From: an uncultured Eubacteriales bacterium
Lineage (GTDB): Bacteria > Bacillota > Clostridia > Oscillospirales > Oscillospiraceae
NCBI GenBank assembly: GCA_949296115.1
Contig: CASFNR010000010.1
Span: forward strand, 1 to 46,485
DNA length: 46,485 nt
Direction of reading: 5' to 3'
Below are positions 23,758-33,091 of the stretch, one piece after another; the stretch's first letter is position 1; each line of letters begins with the position of its first letter. The notes beneath the pieces are model-generated. The model did no database searches. It worked only from the letters and a program-made list of their open reading frames with translations, and had not been told where the DNA came from. Made by a program: the position numbers and the translations under genes.

Positions 23758-23800
23758 GCAGGCCGCAGATACAGTTCGTATCTGCGGCCTGCTGTTTTTT
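23758..23800. terminator. Bidirectional terminator
   Basis: GCAGGCCGCAGATAC (23758-23772) pairs with GTATCTGCGGCCTGC (23778-23792), followed by TGTTTTTT on the + strand. The convergent ClC gene ends at 23799. Confidence 0.9.
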
Positions 23801-25079
23801 ATTCTTCTTCTGATTCCAGGAGCCGTCCCGGGGTGCCGTACCGGCGCTTTACCATCCGGGATTTGGAAAATTGGACTATCTGACTGCTGTAGAGTCCCCA
23901 GTTGCCGGAGATCACAAAGCCGATCACGCAGACCAGTGCAAACAGCGGCAGATTGGCGCTGCCGAACATCTCCACGCTGAGCATCATGGCGGCAATGGGG
24001 CTGTTGGTTACACAGCAGAACAGCCCTGCCAGCCCCAGGGCGGCGGCGAACCCTGCATCCAGCCCCAGCAGCCCGCCCAGGGTGCAGCCGAAGGTGGCGC
24101 CGATGCAGAAGGTGGGAACAATTTCGCCCCCCTTGTATCCGGCGGAAAGGGTGACGGCGGTAAAGAGCAGCTTCAACAGGAAGTCGTACCAGGCGGCATT
24201 TCCGCCCACGGCGTTCAGCGCCATGTCCATACCGGCGCCATTGTAGCGGTGGTCGCCCACCAGCAGAGTCAGCAGAATGACCATGCCGCCGCCCAGGACA
24301 ATCCGCACCATGCTGTTTGGCAGCAGTTTCTTGGCCAGATGCTCCGCCTGATGCAGGGTGAAGCACATGAAAATCCCCAGAATTCCCACCCCGATTGCCA
24401 GTACAACCAGCTGCGCAGCCTGAGACAGGGTGAAGGGAGCGGCTTGGGACAGCATTACAGTTTCCGGATGAACCCCCAGGGCGGCAGAGACCCGGCTGGC
24501 GGTGAGAGCCGCCAGATAGCAGGGCAGCAGAGCGGGGGAGAAGATGGTTCCCACCGAGGCGAACTCCATGGTGAACAGGGTAGCGGTGAGGGGGGTGCCA
24601 AACAGCCCGGAGAATACTGCCGCCATGCCTGCCATGGTGAGCACCGCCAGCTCATTGTCTTTCAGCCGCAGCATCCGGCCCAGCAGGGAGGCAGTGGAGC
24701 CGCCCAGCTGCAAGGCGGCGCCTTCCCGACCGGCGGAGCCGCCCAGAAAATGGGTAATGGCGGTGGAGAGGAAAATCGCCGGGGCCACGGCAGGAGATAC
24801 CTTTCCGTCGTTGAGAATGGCGTCGATGACCTCGTTGGTTCCCCGGTTGTTCCGCAGCCGGAGCACCCGATAGATGGCCAGGGTTGCCAGACCGCCCAGG
24901 GGCAGGAAGAAGATCACCCAGGGGTGGCTGAGCCGAACGCCGGTGACATAGCTCAGGGCGTGGTGAAATCCTCCGCCGATCAGACCGCCGAGAAGGCCCA
25001 CCAGAATCCCGAGAGAGCCCCATTTAATCAGGGTTTTCCCATATTTCTCCGGATGATGCATGGTTTCAAGCACTGACAT
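23799..25079 (-). CDS. ClC-family anion channel/antiporter
   Basis: A 426-residue membrane protein of the ClC family with about ten or more hydrophobic segments. Signature motifs are GGSAGREGAAL (gating glutamate E119) and GGEIVPTFCIGATFG. The GSGIP selectivity motif of chloride antiporters is not evident, so fluoride-type or other anion specificity is possible. No C-terminal CBS domains. The ribosome site before ATG 25079 is weak. It is 58 bases after the TIGR04076-like gene on the same strand and may be the last gene of the sbcDC unit. Confidence 0.9.
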   Translation of the reverse strand: MSVLETMHHPEKYGKTLIKWGSLGILVGLLGGLIGGGFHHALSYVTGVRLSHPWVIFFLPLGGLATLAIYRVLRLRNNRGTNEVIDAILNDGKVSPAVAPAIFLSTAITHFLGGSAGREGAALQLGGSTASLLGRMLRLKDNELAVLTMAGMAAVFSGLFGTPLTATLFTMEFASVGTIFSPALLPCYLAALTASRVSAALGVHPETVMLSQAAPFTLSQAAQLVVLAIGVGILGIFMCFTLHQAEHLAKKLLPNSMVRIVLGGGMVILLTLLVGDHRYNGAGMDMALNAVGGNAAWYDFLLKLLFTAVTLSAGYKGGEIVPTFCIGATFGCTLGGLLGLDAGFAAALGLAGLFCCVTNSPIAAMMLSVEMFGSANLPLFALVCVIGFVISGNWGLYSSQIVQFSKSRMVKRRYGTPGRLLESEEE

Positions 25080-25137
25080 AACAACGCTTCTTTCTATTGT
25101 GTGATGATTCCCGGTCCATGAATCCAGGACAGGAGGG

Positions 25138-25455
25138 TCAGAGTGCTGCGTCCTCTTCCAGGGCTTCGATCAGAAAACTCACCGGTCGGAACCCGTCGTT
25201 GCAGGAGATCATGGCGGATCTTGGATTTTTCATCCAGCCGCCATACAGTCCTTCCCCGCCGTGGCTCAGGGCAAGCACAAAGGGGGACATGCTGTCCCAG
25301 GCGCTTTGGCAGAGCCCCTCCGGCTTCTGCCAGCCGTTGGCGAGAAAGACCTGCCCCTGGCTGAGATCACAGGGATGGTCCAGGGGATTTTCGTACTGGG
25401 CGGATAGGTCCGGGTACGACGCCATCCGCATGACGGTGATACGGCATTTCTTCAT
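25138..25455 (-). CDS. TIGR04076-like protein
   Basis: A 105-residue soluble protein from ATG 25455, preceded by AGGAG at 7-base spacing. It resembles the small TIGR04076 family by its opening KKCRITVMR and the central CQSAWDSMSPFVLALSHGG (about 52-70). Several Cys residues are present, including the conserved one in CQSAW. The function of the family is unknown. It lies 13 bases after sbcC on the same strand, and so is probably made with the repair nuclease, though functional linkage is unproven. Confidence 0.75.
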   Translation of the reverse strand: MKKCRITVMRMASYPDLSAQYENPLDHPCDLSQGQVFLANGWQKPEGLCQSAWDSMSPFVLALSHGGEGLYGGWMKNPRSAMISCNDGFRPVSFLIEALEEDAAL

Positions 25456-25468
25456 GGCTGCACTCCTT

Positions 25469-28400
25469 TCAGCTGACAGACCAGCGGACATGACTGCCGT
25501 TTCTGTCTTTGGTGACGATCAGCTGGTTTTCAATTTCCTGCTTCAGCTCCGTGACGTGGGAGATAATGCCGATGAGTTTGTCGCCCCCGGCCATTTGCTG
25601 GAGCACTTTCACCGCCTGGGTCCGGGCGTGGTCATCCAGAGAGCCGAAGCCCTCGTCAATGAACATCATATCCAACTGGATGGAGGCGGTATTTTCCTGA
25701 ATCTGGTCTGCCATTCCCAGGGCCAGAGCCAGGGCGGCCAGGAAGGATTCACCGCCGGAGAGGGTTCGGACCTCCCGCTCCTTCCCGGTGACGGTGGAAT
25801 AGACCATCAGGTCCAGGCCACGGTTTTTTCCTTCTCCGGCTTGAGAGTCCTCCACCAGACGAAGCTCAAACTGACCGGCGGACATGGTCTGGAACCGCAG
25901 ATTTGCCCCGTATAAAATCCGCTGAAGATAGCACCGCTGGACATAGGTTTCCAGGTCCATGCGGGCGCCGCTGACTTTCCCGGACAGCCGCTGGTACAGG
26001 CTGTCCACCCGGGCGAATGTCCGGACCAGACGGCTGCGCTCCTCCATTTTGGGGGCAAGTGACGCATAGAGGGCAGTATTCTGCTCCCAGGCGGCTTGCA
26101 GGGTATTCCGGTGGGTCTGCGCCTGGTCCAGGGTCTCCTGCGCAGCTGCTGCGTCCCGGGCCAGCTGCGCCGTGTCCGGTCTGGGCCGACCGCCGATGGC
26201 CTGCCGGGCGGTATCCCGGGCGCTTTCGGCGGCGGCTTTTTTGGTGCTGTGGGTTTCGATTTCCTGCCGAAGTGCCGACAGGTCCTCTTTGCTGTGGCGG
26301 TTCAGAACTGCCTCCCATTGAGACTGAGACATCCCGTGCCGGGCGGAAATATCCTGGTATTCCGCTTCCCGCCGGCGCAGCTGATCCAGCCGGTCCGGAA
26401 GTTCCTTTTGAAACTGATCCATCAGGGCCTGTGCGTTATGGAAGGCGGAGACGGCGGAAATCTCCTGCTGACGGGCGGTGGCATATGCCGTCTCAGCCTG
26501 CTTTTTCTGCGTTTCGGCCTGAGAAAGAGCCGCGTTTGCGGTATCTTCATCGGGGTAATCTTTTTGGGCAATCAGGCCCCGCAGGGCTTCCTGGGCTTCG
26601 GCGGCGCCGACCTTGGCATTCGATACGGCGGCTTCTGCCTGAAGGATTGCGTTCCGGCAGACTTCTTCCTCTTTTCCGATGGTCAGGAGAAGAGCCTGGG
26701 CCTGCTCCAGGGTTTTGGCCTGGGACTGAAGGGCGGCCCCTTCCTGCTCCAGGGCGGCGCCCTGCTGCGTCAGCAGCTGCTTAAGCCGGGGGAGGGAGGG
26801 AATTTCTCCCTGCTCCGGCTGAAGTTTGCTCCAAAGGGCATCCAGACTGGATTTTGCGTTTTCCTGCAGCTGGCTGAGCCGCTGAGAAGCGGCTCCCGCC
26901 AGATGGGATTTTTCCTCTTGACACTGCTGAAGCTGCTCTGCCTGTGCGGACAGAGAATCCAGCTTTTCACGGGTCAGGGGTGGATGATCTTCCGGCAAAC
27001 GGCAGGGAGCGGGATGCTCCGTGGAGCCGCAGACGGGGCAGGGCAGTCCTGGACGCAGCTTTTCCCGGGCCAGGTATCCGGCCTGGGCATCCAGAAAGGC
27101 AGTCTGGGCGTCCAGCCAGGCGGCTTGGGCCTCCAGAAAGGCCTGCCGGGCCTGCCGGTAAGTTTCCTGGGCCAGACTGGACAGCTCTTCCTGACGAAGA
27201 ATCTCTGACTGCAGCTGTTCCAGGGCGGATAATTCTACGGTGAGGGCGTCGAAGGCTGCCTTTTTTCCCTCCCAGCGGGCCAGATCAGCGGGGACGGAGG
27301 ACAGGGACTGCACCAGCTCCTGGCTGTGCCGTTCTTTTTCTTCCAGGACGGTCCTCTCTTCTTTTGCGGCGTCAAGACGGGTTTGGGCCTGGGACAGCTG
27401 CAGCTCCTGCTGTGCGGCGTATGCTTCCGCCTTTGCAATGGCCCTGAGATTGTCCAGTGAATGCCGGACCCGCAGGGAAATTCTGGAATAATAATTCAGC
27501 TGGGTCTCCTGCGCCAGTTTTGCCTGCTGTGCCTGAAGTGCGGCTTCTTCCATGGAGTGCTTCAATCCCGGGAGCAGCAGCTCCTGGGCCTGGAGATTGA
27601 CCTGGGTGGCGTCCAGGTTTTTCCGGGCGTCATGCAGGCGCTGGAAAACTGCCTGAATATCCCATGCGGCCTGAATTTCCTGCACCAGGGTACGCAGCCC
27701 CGCAATTCTCGGGGCTTCCGCTTCGTATGCCTGCAGCTGTTCTTCCGCCTGTGCCAGCCGGTCAAAACTGGCCTGCAGCAGTTCCGCCTGACGGCAGGCA
27801 TCCCGGGTCTGGTCCCGGAGAACGCTTGCCTTTGTGAAGTCCTCCTGCGCCTGGGTCATTTGCTGTTCCAGACGGTTGCAGAATGCGGCCAGTTGTTCAA
27901 CCAACTGCTCCAGATCCACTGGATTGGGGGCTTCTCCGCTGAGCATCCGCCGCCGGTGTTCCGCCAGTTCCTCTGCGCCGGACAGTTCCTCCGGGAGGAG
28001 AATGTGGCTAGCTTCTGTCCGGCAGATGGTTTGGATTTGATTGATTTGGGACTGGCTTTCCTCCCGACGGCGTTTCAGTTCCTCGATAATGTCCCGGTAA
28101 CGCTCTGTGTGGAACAGCTTGCGGAAAATTTCCTTTTTCTTGTTGGAGTCCGCCCGGAGCAGGGCCATGAACTCTCCTTGGGCAATCATGGCGACCTGCA
28201 TGAACTGCTGTTTGGTCAGCCCCAGAATCTGCTCCAGTTTTTCATCGGTTTCCTTTTGATTCTGAGAATACTCACTGCCGTCAGGGAGAATCAGGTGGAC
28301 GGATTCTTTTTCTTCCAGGAATCCGCCGCCCCGCTTTCGGGAGCGCAGATGCCGTGGAATCCGACGCACGGTATAGATCTGCGACAAACTGCCCGTTGAC

Positions 28401-28657
28401 TGGGAAAAGGTCAGTTCCACAAAGGGCTTGCAGGACAGAGCAGCGTACTGGCTCTGCAGCTCCGTCCCGTCTTTTTTGTTGCTGGAAGAGCTTGCCTCCC
28501 CATAGAGGGCAAAGACAATGGCATCGAAAATGGTGGTTTTGCCGGAGCCGGTGTCTCCGGTGATGAGGAAGAGATTCTGATTGGGGCGGGTAAAATCAAT
28601 GGTGGTTCGCTGCCCGTAGGAACCAAAGGCCTCCATGGTCAGGGTAATGGGCCTCAT
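25469..28657 (-). CDS. sbcC: Exonuclease subunit SbcC (Rad50-like SMC ATPase)
   Basis: A 1062-residue ATPase of the SbcCD complex, which with SbcD cuts hairpins and protein-blocked DNA ends. The Walker A motif GDTGSGKTT (about 34-42) is at the N-terminus. Long coiled coils follow on both sides of a zinc hook CPVCG near residue 540. The C-terminal lobe has the ABC signature LSGGESF and Walker B MMFIDEGFGSLDD. GGAGG lies 7 bases before ATG 28657, which overlaps the sbcD stop as ATGA. Confidence 0.95.
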   Translation of the reverse strand: MRPITLTMEAFGSYGQRTTIDFTRPNQNLFLITGDTGSGKTTIFDAIVFALYGEASSSSNKKDGTELQSQYAALSCKPFVELTFSQSTGSLSQIYTVRRIPRHLRSRKRGGGFLEEKESVHLILPDGSEYSQNQKETDEKLEQILGLTKQQFMQVAMIAQGEFMALLRADSNKKKEIFRKLFHTERYRDIIEELKRRREESQSQINQIQTICRTEASHILLPEELSGAEELAEHRRRMLSGEAPNPVDLEQLVEQLAAFCNRLEQQMTQAQEDFTKASVLRDQTRDACRQAELLQASFDRLAQAEEQLQAYEAEAPRIAGLRTLVQEIQAAWDIQAVFQRLHDARKNLDATQVNLQAQELLLPGLKHSMEEAALQAQQAKLAQETQLNYYSRISLRVRHSLDNLRAIAKAEAYAAQQELQLSQAQTRLDAAKEERTVLEEKERHSQELVQSLSSVPADLARWEGKKAAFDALTVELSALEQLQSEILRQEELSSLAQETYRQARQAFLEAQAAWLDAQTAFLDAQAGYLAREKLRPGLPCPVCGSTEHPAPCRLPEDHPPLTREKLDSLSAQAEQLQQCQEEKSHLAGAASQRLSQLQENAKSSLDALWSKLQPEQGEIPSLPRLKQLLTQQGAALEQEGAALQSQAKTLEQAQALLLTIGKEEEVCRNAILQAEAAVSNAKVGAAEAQEALRGLIAQKDYPDEDTANAALSQAETQKKQAETAYATARQQEISAVSAFHNAQALMDQFQKELPDRLDQLRRREAEYQDISARHGMSQSQWEAVLNRHSKEDLSALRQEIETHSTKKAAAESARDTARQAIGGRPRPDTAQLARDAAAAQETLDQAQTHRNTLQAAWEQNTALYASLAPKMEERSRLVRTFARVDSLYQRLSGKVSGARMDLETYVQRCYLQRILYGANLRFQTMSAGQFELRLVEDSQAGEGKNRGLDLMVYSTVTGKEREVRTLSGGESFLAALALALGMADQIQENTASIQLDMMFIDEGFGSLDDHARTQAVKVLQQMAGGDKLIGIISHVTELKQEIENQLIVTKDRNGSHVRWSVS

Positions 28658-29802
28658 ACGCACACCTCCCCCAGGGTGTTGATTACTTCCTGAAGAAGGG
28701 CTTTCTCTGCTTCCTCCAGCCCACCCAGAAAAGCGCTGCACAGGGCCAGGGGGTCCATCTCCTGGGCAGATGCAATTTGCCCCCGGCGTTCCACTCCGGG
28801 CAGGGTGTTCCTGCGAACTTCCAGCAGGTTGGGGAAGGCAGCCCGGAGCCGGTCCTGGGTGTCAAAGACATCCAGATCCGTGGGATCGGTGAGAACCACG
28901 GATACATAATCCTCGCAGCCCTGGGAAAGAACCTCCAGCAGGGAGCCCTGCAGGACCCGAACCTGCCGCAGGGGAACCAGCGGGATGGTTTTCATGGAGC
29001 AAACCCCTTTTTCTTCCAGAGAAATCACTGCGATTCCCTTTTCCTGCCCGGCTTCACTGACGGAGCAGGCCAGGGGCGTGCCGCAGTAGCGGAATCGGCT
29101 GTCTCCCAGGGACATGGGCTTGTGGATGTGCCCCAGAGCGGCGTAGTCAAACAATTCCAGAAAATCCCCGGATACCGCATCAATGTTTCCCACGGTGACT
29201 GTCTCCGAGTCCATTCGGGCGACACTTGCGGCATCTCCTCCCGGGGGAAGGTAGAATTGGTGGCTGACCAGCACATTCCGGGCGCTTTGGTCGATGGTTT
29301 CCCGCTGAATCAGTCGGTGCAGAGCTTCGTCATAGCTCAGACTGCCTTCTTCCGCCTTGCCCACAACGGCGGACACCATGGAGGGCCGGACGAAGGGCAG
29401 CAGGTAGAAGTGTACAGGGCCGAACGGATCCGTCAGCGTGACCTGTTCAATAAATTCCGATTGAGTCTGAGGGGGGAGCCCGATCATGTGGATGTGCTGC
29501 CGTTGAAGAACGCCCCGGTACAGGTTGACCCGGGGGCCGCTGTCGTGGTTGCCGCTGATAACCATGATTTCCCCCTGGGGGATGGCCTGGTGCAGACCGG
29601 AGAGAAACCGGTCGAACAGGGAAACCGCTTCGGCGGAGGGAATGGCCTTGTCATATACATCGCCGGCAATGACCACGGCGCCCGGCTGCTCTTCGGCAGC
29701 GGCCTGGATGATCTGGTCAAACACAAAACTCTGGTCCTCGCTCAGGTCCCGGTTGTATAGCCGCAGTCCGATGTGCAGGTCGGACAGGTGGAAAAACTTC
29801 AT
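28654..29802 (-). CDS. sbcD: Exonuclease subunit SbcD (Mre11-like nuclease)
   Basis: A 382-residue metallophosphoesterase nuclease, partner of SbcC. Phosphoesterase motifs are in order: SDLHIG (D8, H10), AGDVYD, SGNHD, SHQF and GHIHKP. A C-terminal SbcC-binding region follows from about residue 270. AAGGAG is 8 bases before ATG 29802. The promoter TTGCAT-N17-TATGAT is at 29868-29840. It is divergent from the BlaI gene. Confidence 0.95.
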   Translation of the reverse strand: MKFFHLSDLHIGLRLYNRDLSEDQSFVFDQIIQAAAEEQPGAVVIAGDVYDKAIPSAEAVSLFDRFLSGLHQAIPQGEIMVISGNHDSGPRVNLYRGVLQRQHIHMIGLPPQTQSEFIEQVTLTDPFGPVHFYLLPFVRPSMVSAVVGKAEEGSLSYDEALHRLIQRETIDQSARNVLVSHQFYLPPGGDAASVARMDSETVTVGNIDAVSGDFLELFDYAALGHIHKPMSLGDSRFRYCGTPLACSVSEAGQEKGIAVISLEEKGVCSMKTIPLVPLRQVRVLQGSLLEVLSQGCEDYVSVVLTDPTDLDVFDTQDRLRAAFPNLLEVRRNTLPGVERRGQIASAQEMDPLALCSAFLGGLEEAEKALLQEVINTLGEVCV

Positions 29803-29839
29803 GGCGGATGCTCCTTGGCAATTGTGTTATCTTTCGACC

Positions 29840-29868
29840 ATCATACCATCTGAAACTCCAAAATGCAA
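29840..29868 (-). promoter_or_regulatory. sbcD promoter
   Basis: Minus strand: TTGCAT (29868-29863), 17-base spacer, TATGAT (29845-29840). Confidence 0.75.
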
Positions 29869-29891
29869 TGACAATCGGGGAAAGGAAGGCC

Positions 29892-29942
29892 TTGACAATT
29901 GCAGTCTAATCTGTTAGAATACAATTACTCTAATGGATTAGA
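29892..29942 (+). promoter_or_regulatory. blaI promoter with two matching operators
   Basis: TTGACA (29892-29897), 17-base spacer, TAGAAT (29915-29920). Two dyads of one design are present: TCTAA-TCTG-TTAGA (29905-29918), which overlaps the -10, and TCTAATGGATTAGA (29929-29942), just after the transcription start. Their centres are 24 bases apart. This is the expected layout for autorepression by a BlaI/MecI dimer at two sites. Confidence 0.85.
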
Positions 29943-29960
29943 ATAAGGAGGCGAGGCCAT

Positions 29961-30311
29961 ATGCCCACACCGAAAATATTTGAAAGCGAATACCGCTTCT
30001 GTCTGATTTTGTGGGAGCATGAGCCCATCAAGAGCAGCGACCTGGCGAGACTGTGCAAGGAGCAGCTGGACTGGTCCAAAACTACCACTTACACCGTCAT
30101 CAAGCGGCTGTCCGACCGGGGGGTGGTGAAGAACGAAAATACCATTGTCACGTCCTTGATTTCCAAGGAGGAAGCCCAGCTCAGTGAGCTGGACGAACTG
30201 ATGGAGAAAAAGTTTGAAGGCTCTTTGCCTGCCTTTATCGCAGCCTTTGGAAAACGGCAGGCGCTTTCGCCGGAGGAGATTGCGGAAATTCAGCGGATTA
30301 TCGAAGGGTAA
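29961..30311 (+). CDS. BlaI/MecI-family repressor
   Basis: A 116-residue winged-helix repressor of the BlaI/MecI/CopY family. The DNA-binding helix region is SSDLARLCKEQLDWSKTTTYTVIKRLSDRG (about 25-54), and dimerisation helices follow. In this family a partner metalloprotease inactivates the repressor when the signal is present. The cleavage region cannot be fixed from sequence alone. AAGGAGG precedes ATG 29961, and the M56 gene follows after 11 bases. Two dyads in its promoter are the probable binding sites. Confidence 0.93.
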   Translation: MPTPKIFESEYRFCLILWEHEPIKSSDLARLCKEQLDWSKTTTYTVIKRLSDRGVVKNENTIVTSLISKEEAQLSELDELMEKKFEGSLPAFIAAFGKRQALSPEEIAEIQRIIEG

Positions 30312-30322
30312 GGAGGCGCCGT

Positions 30323-32926
30323 ATGGAGGCATTCTTTCTGAAATTGGTGAATATGAGCATCACCGCCAGCTGGCTGGTGCTGGCGGTGGCGGCCATCCGG
30401 CTGATCTTCCGCCGGACTCCCAAATGGGTGCTGTGTCTGCTGTGGGGATTGGTTGCCCTGCGGCTGGTGTGTCCCGTCTCTATGGAAAGCGCCCTCAGTC
30501 TGATTCCCAGCGGGGAGCCGCTGCCCCAGGAGATTATCTACACCGCCGCACCCCGGATTCAAAGCGGTGTGGCAGTGGTGGACCAGGCGGTGAACACGGT
30601 GCTGGAGCAGTCCTTGACCCCTGCGCCGGGGGCCAGCGCCAATCCCACCCAGGTCTGGTCTTTTATTCTGGCATGGCTCTGGGCAGTTGGAGCGGCGGGA
30701 ATGCTGCTGTATGCGCTGCTCAGCTATCTGCGCCTGAAATACCGGGTCCGGACGGCAATTCCGGCGGAGCCGGGAATCAAGCGCAGTGAATTTGTAGAGT
30801 CCCCCTTTGTGCTGGGGCTGTTCCGCCCGGTGATCTATCTGCCCATTCATCTGGAGGGGCAGGACCGGGACTATGTCATTGCCCACGAGCGGGCCCACAT
30901 CCGCCGCCGGGACCATTGGTGGAAGCCTCTGGGTTTTGCGCTCCTGAGCGTGTATTGGTTCAACCCGGTGCTGTGGCTGGCCTATGTTCTGCTGTGCCGG
31001 GATATTGAGGCCGCCTGCGACGAGAAGGTGATCCGGGACCTGTCCCGAGAGGAGCGGCAGGCCTATTCCACGGCCCTGCTCCATTGCAGCATCCGCCGCA
31101 AGTCCATTGCCGCCTGTCCCCTGGCTTTTGGGGAAGTGGGGGTAAAGGACCGGATCAAAAGCGTGATGCGCTACAAAAGGCCGGGCTTCTGGGTCATGGC
31201 CGCTGCCCTGCTGCTGTGCATTGTGGTGGCGGTGGGATTTCTGACAGACCCGGAGGGAATGCCGCTGATGGGGATTCAGGACGCCAGGAACTATGGGGAC
31301 CTGCTGGACAATGTGACGGAAATGACATTGGTGCAGGAGGGAAAATCCCGGACTGTGGCGGATTTGGATGGCGCTGTGGCGGCTCTGGGAGAAGTTCAGG
31401 TGAAAATCAGGGAAGTTTCCCGGAGCCGGTCGGAGAACCGGGATGCCAGTAATCAGGTTGTACTGAATGACCGCCTTTTTATCAATTTCAGCCGGGACTT
31501 CTCTCGGGTGTGGATTGATAACCAGGTAAAGCCAACCTACACCTATGCAGTTCTGCAGCCCGCCCGGGTGAAGGATTTGTTTGATCGCTTTGGGGCCGAT
31601 TCTGGACAAGGAGAACAGAATGCCCTGCCGGAGGATATTTCCGATATTGCGGTCATGTATGAAAAGCGGTTTGCCAGCCTTTCCAGTGAAGATGCGGCTC
31701 AGGTCCTGTCCCTGCTGGAGACTTCCCTCCAGGGAGCGCCTGTCCCGGAGTCCGAAGTACCGCAATCCATTTTGGAGGATACCCGGAATCCTTATGTTTC
31801 GGTGTCCTATTCTCAAGGGAATAACGTGTATTATATGGTTTCCCTGGATTTTCAGTATGTATGGGAATTTCAGGAGGAAGAACACGGAGAAATTTACCGT
31901 CTGGAGCAGGGATCCCGCCTGGAGGAGCTGGCCGCTGCCGTTACGGATGGCGTGAAAGATCGTTCCACCTCCGGCGCACCCTTTGCCACCAAAGAGGAGC
32001 CCTGGAACTGGACCCAGAATGTGACGTCTGATGTGATTGAAACCGCCCGGGTATACCATGTTCTGAAGAAACATAACACAGGAAATGTCTACAGCACATC
32101 CAATAGCTCCGGAATTCTGAATGCTCAGGTGTTGGAAGCCCTTGTGGATATTCTGCACCAGATTCCCCGCAATGCGTTTGTGCAGGATGAAAATCCTGAT
32201 ATCCGGGGCGGCTATATGGGACTCTACTCCGATCTGGAAGAAGGGGGATCCTCGGTAACCTTGCTGGACCCGGTGAACGGTCTGGGGGTGGTGATTCGCT
32301 CCGATTCTGAGGGGCTGTCTATGGTCGTGTGCGGAGAACTGGAAAAACTGAAGAACGATATGGGATATAAGATTCGGGAGGGAGAGGTTACCTTCTGGAA
32401 TCTGGAGGATGAGCCGCTCCGCGTCTTTATGGAGAACCTGATGACAAGCGCCTCTTTGGTGAACTACTTTGTAGGCGGCGAGTATGCCTGGCAAGAGCCG
32501 GTGCGTTTTGAGCAGGGCGGATGCGCTCTGCTGCTGCAGCTCATCGACGGCTGGGAGTACCAGGTTGTGGACTACAGTCCGGAGGCAGAGAGTTTCGGCA
32601 TCCGCTGCCGGCCGGAGGGGGTGTCGGAAGGGTGGCTGTATTTCAGCTTCTGGCCTGATGGATACCACTCCCAGGAGGACCCGGACACCCGCTACTATCA
32701 GGTGGGACAGGGTGAAAACGGCGAAGTGGAAAGAAGCTATCCTGCTTCCGTTGCAGGGGATGGATACGTCATCACCGAAGGCGCTGTCTGGTCCTATGAC
32801 ATCACCCGGTCGGAATGGGGAGACTGCGGCGTCATCAACGAAGGCGCCGACAGCTGGTTCGGGAACTATCTGGGCCAGATTGAAGATATCGTAATACTGT
32901 GCCAAATGGAGACTGCGGACGATTGA
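30323..32926 (+). CDS. M56-family metalloprotease sensor with a non-PBP ectodomain
   Basis: An 867-residue BlaR1-like membrane protein. Several helices in the first 310 residues enclose the M56 zinc protease motif HERAH (about 188-192) with a downstream glutamate in EAACDEKV. The last helix FWVMAAALLLCIVVAVGF ends near 310. The remaining 555 residues lie outside the membrane and lack the SxxK/SxN/KTG motifs of a penicillin-binding sensor. This part is acidic and aromatic-rich and seems to contain at least two separate domains. The signal is therefore probably not a beta-lactam; its identity is unknown. No effector gene is linked on the same transcript before the terminator. Confidence 0.88.
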   Translation: MEAFFLKLVNMSITASWLVLAVAAIRLIFRRTPKWVLCLLWGLVALRLVCPVSMESALSLIPSGEPLPQEIIYTAAPRIQSGVAVVDQAVNTVLEQSLTPAPGASANPTQVWSFILAWLWAVGAAGMLLYALLSYLRLKYRVRTAIPAEPGIKRSEFVESPFVLGLFRPVIYLPIHLEGQDRDYVIAHERAHIRRRDHWWKPLGFALLSVYWFNPVLWLAYVLLCRDIEAACDEKVIRDLSREERQAYSTALLHCSIRRKSIAACPLAFGEVGVKDRIKSVMRYKRPGFWVMAAALLLCIVVAVGFLTDPEGMPLMGIQDARNYGDLLDNVTEMTLVQEGKSRTVADLDGAVAALGEVQVKIREVSRSRSENRDASNQVVLNDRLFINFSRDFSRVWIDNQVKPTYTYAVLQPARVKDLFDRFGADSGQGEQNALPEDISDIAVMYEKRFASLSSEDAAQVLSLLETSLQGAPVPESEVPQSILEDTRNPYVSVSYSQGNNVYYMVSLDFQYVWEFQEEEHGEIYRLEQGSRLEELAAAVTDGVKDRSTSGAPFATKEEPWNWTQNVTSDVIETARVYHVLKKHNTGNVYSTSNSSGILNAQVLEALVDILHQIPRNAFVQDENPDIRGGYMGLYSDLEEGGSSVTLLDPVNGLGVVIRSDSEGLSMVVCGELEKLKNDMGYKIREGEVTFWNLEDEPLRVFMENLMTSASLVNYFVGGEYAWQEPVRFEQGGCALLLQLIDGWEYQVVDYSPEAESFGIRCRPEGVSEGWLYFSFWPDGYHSQEDPDTRYYQVGQGENGEVERSYPASVAGDGYVITEGAVWSYDITRSEWGDCGVINEGADSWFGNYLGQIEDIVILCQMETADD

Positions 32927-33024
32927 GCGGGTATTGCATGACGGCTCCTGTAAGGATACAGGAAAATCCAACGCTGGGAACGCGTCGGCGTGCCGCTGTT
33001 TGACAGTCAGATGCCTGAAAAAAT

Positions 33025-33059
33025 ACATCCGCCGGTGAAATCCGGCGGATGTGTTTTTT
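33025..33059 (+). terminator. Terminator after the BlaI/M56 operon
   Basis: ACATCCGCCGG (33025-33035) pairs with CCGGCGGATGT (33042-33052), then G and six T. Confidence 0.92.
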
Positions 33060-33091
33060 CGCTCTGTTAAAATAAGAATCTGTTGGCCGAC

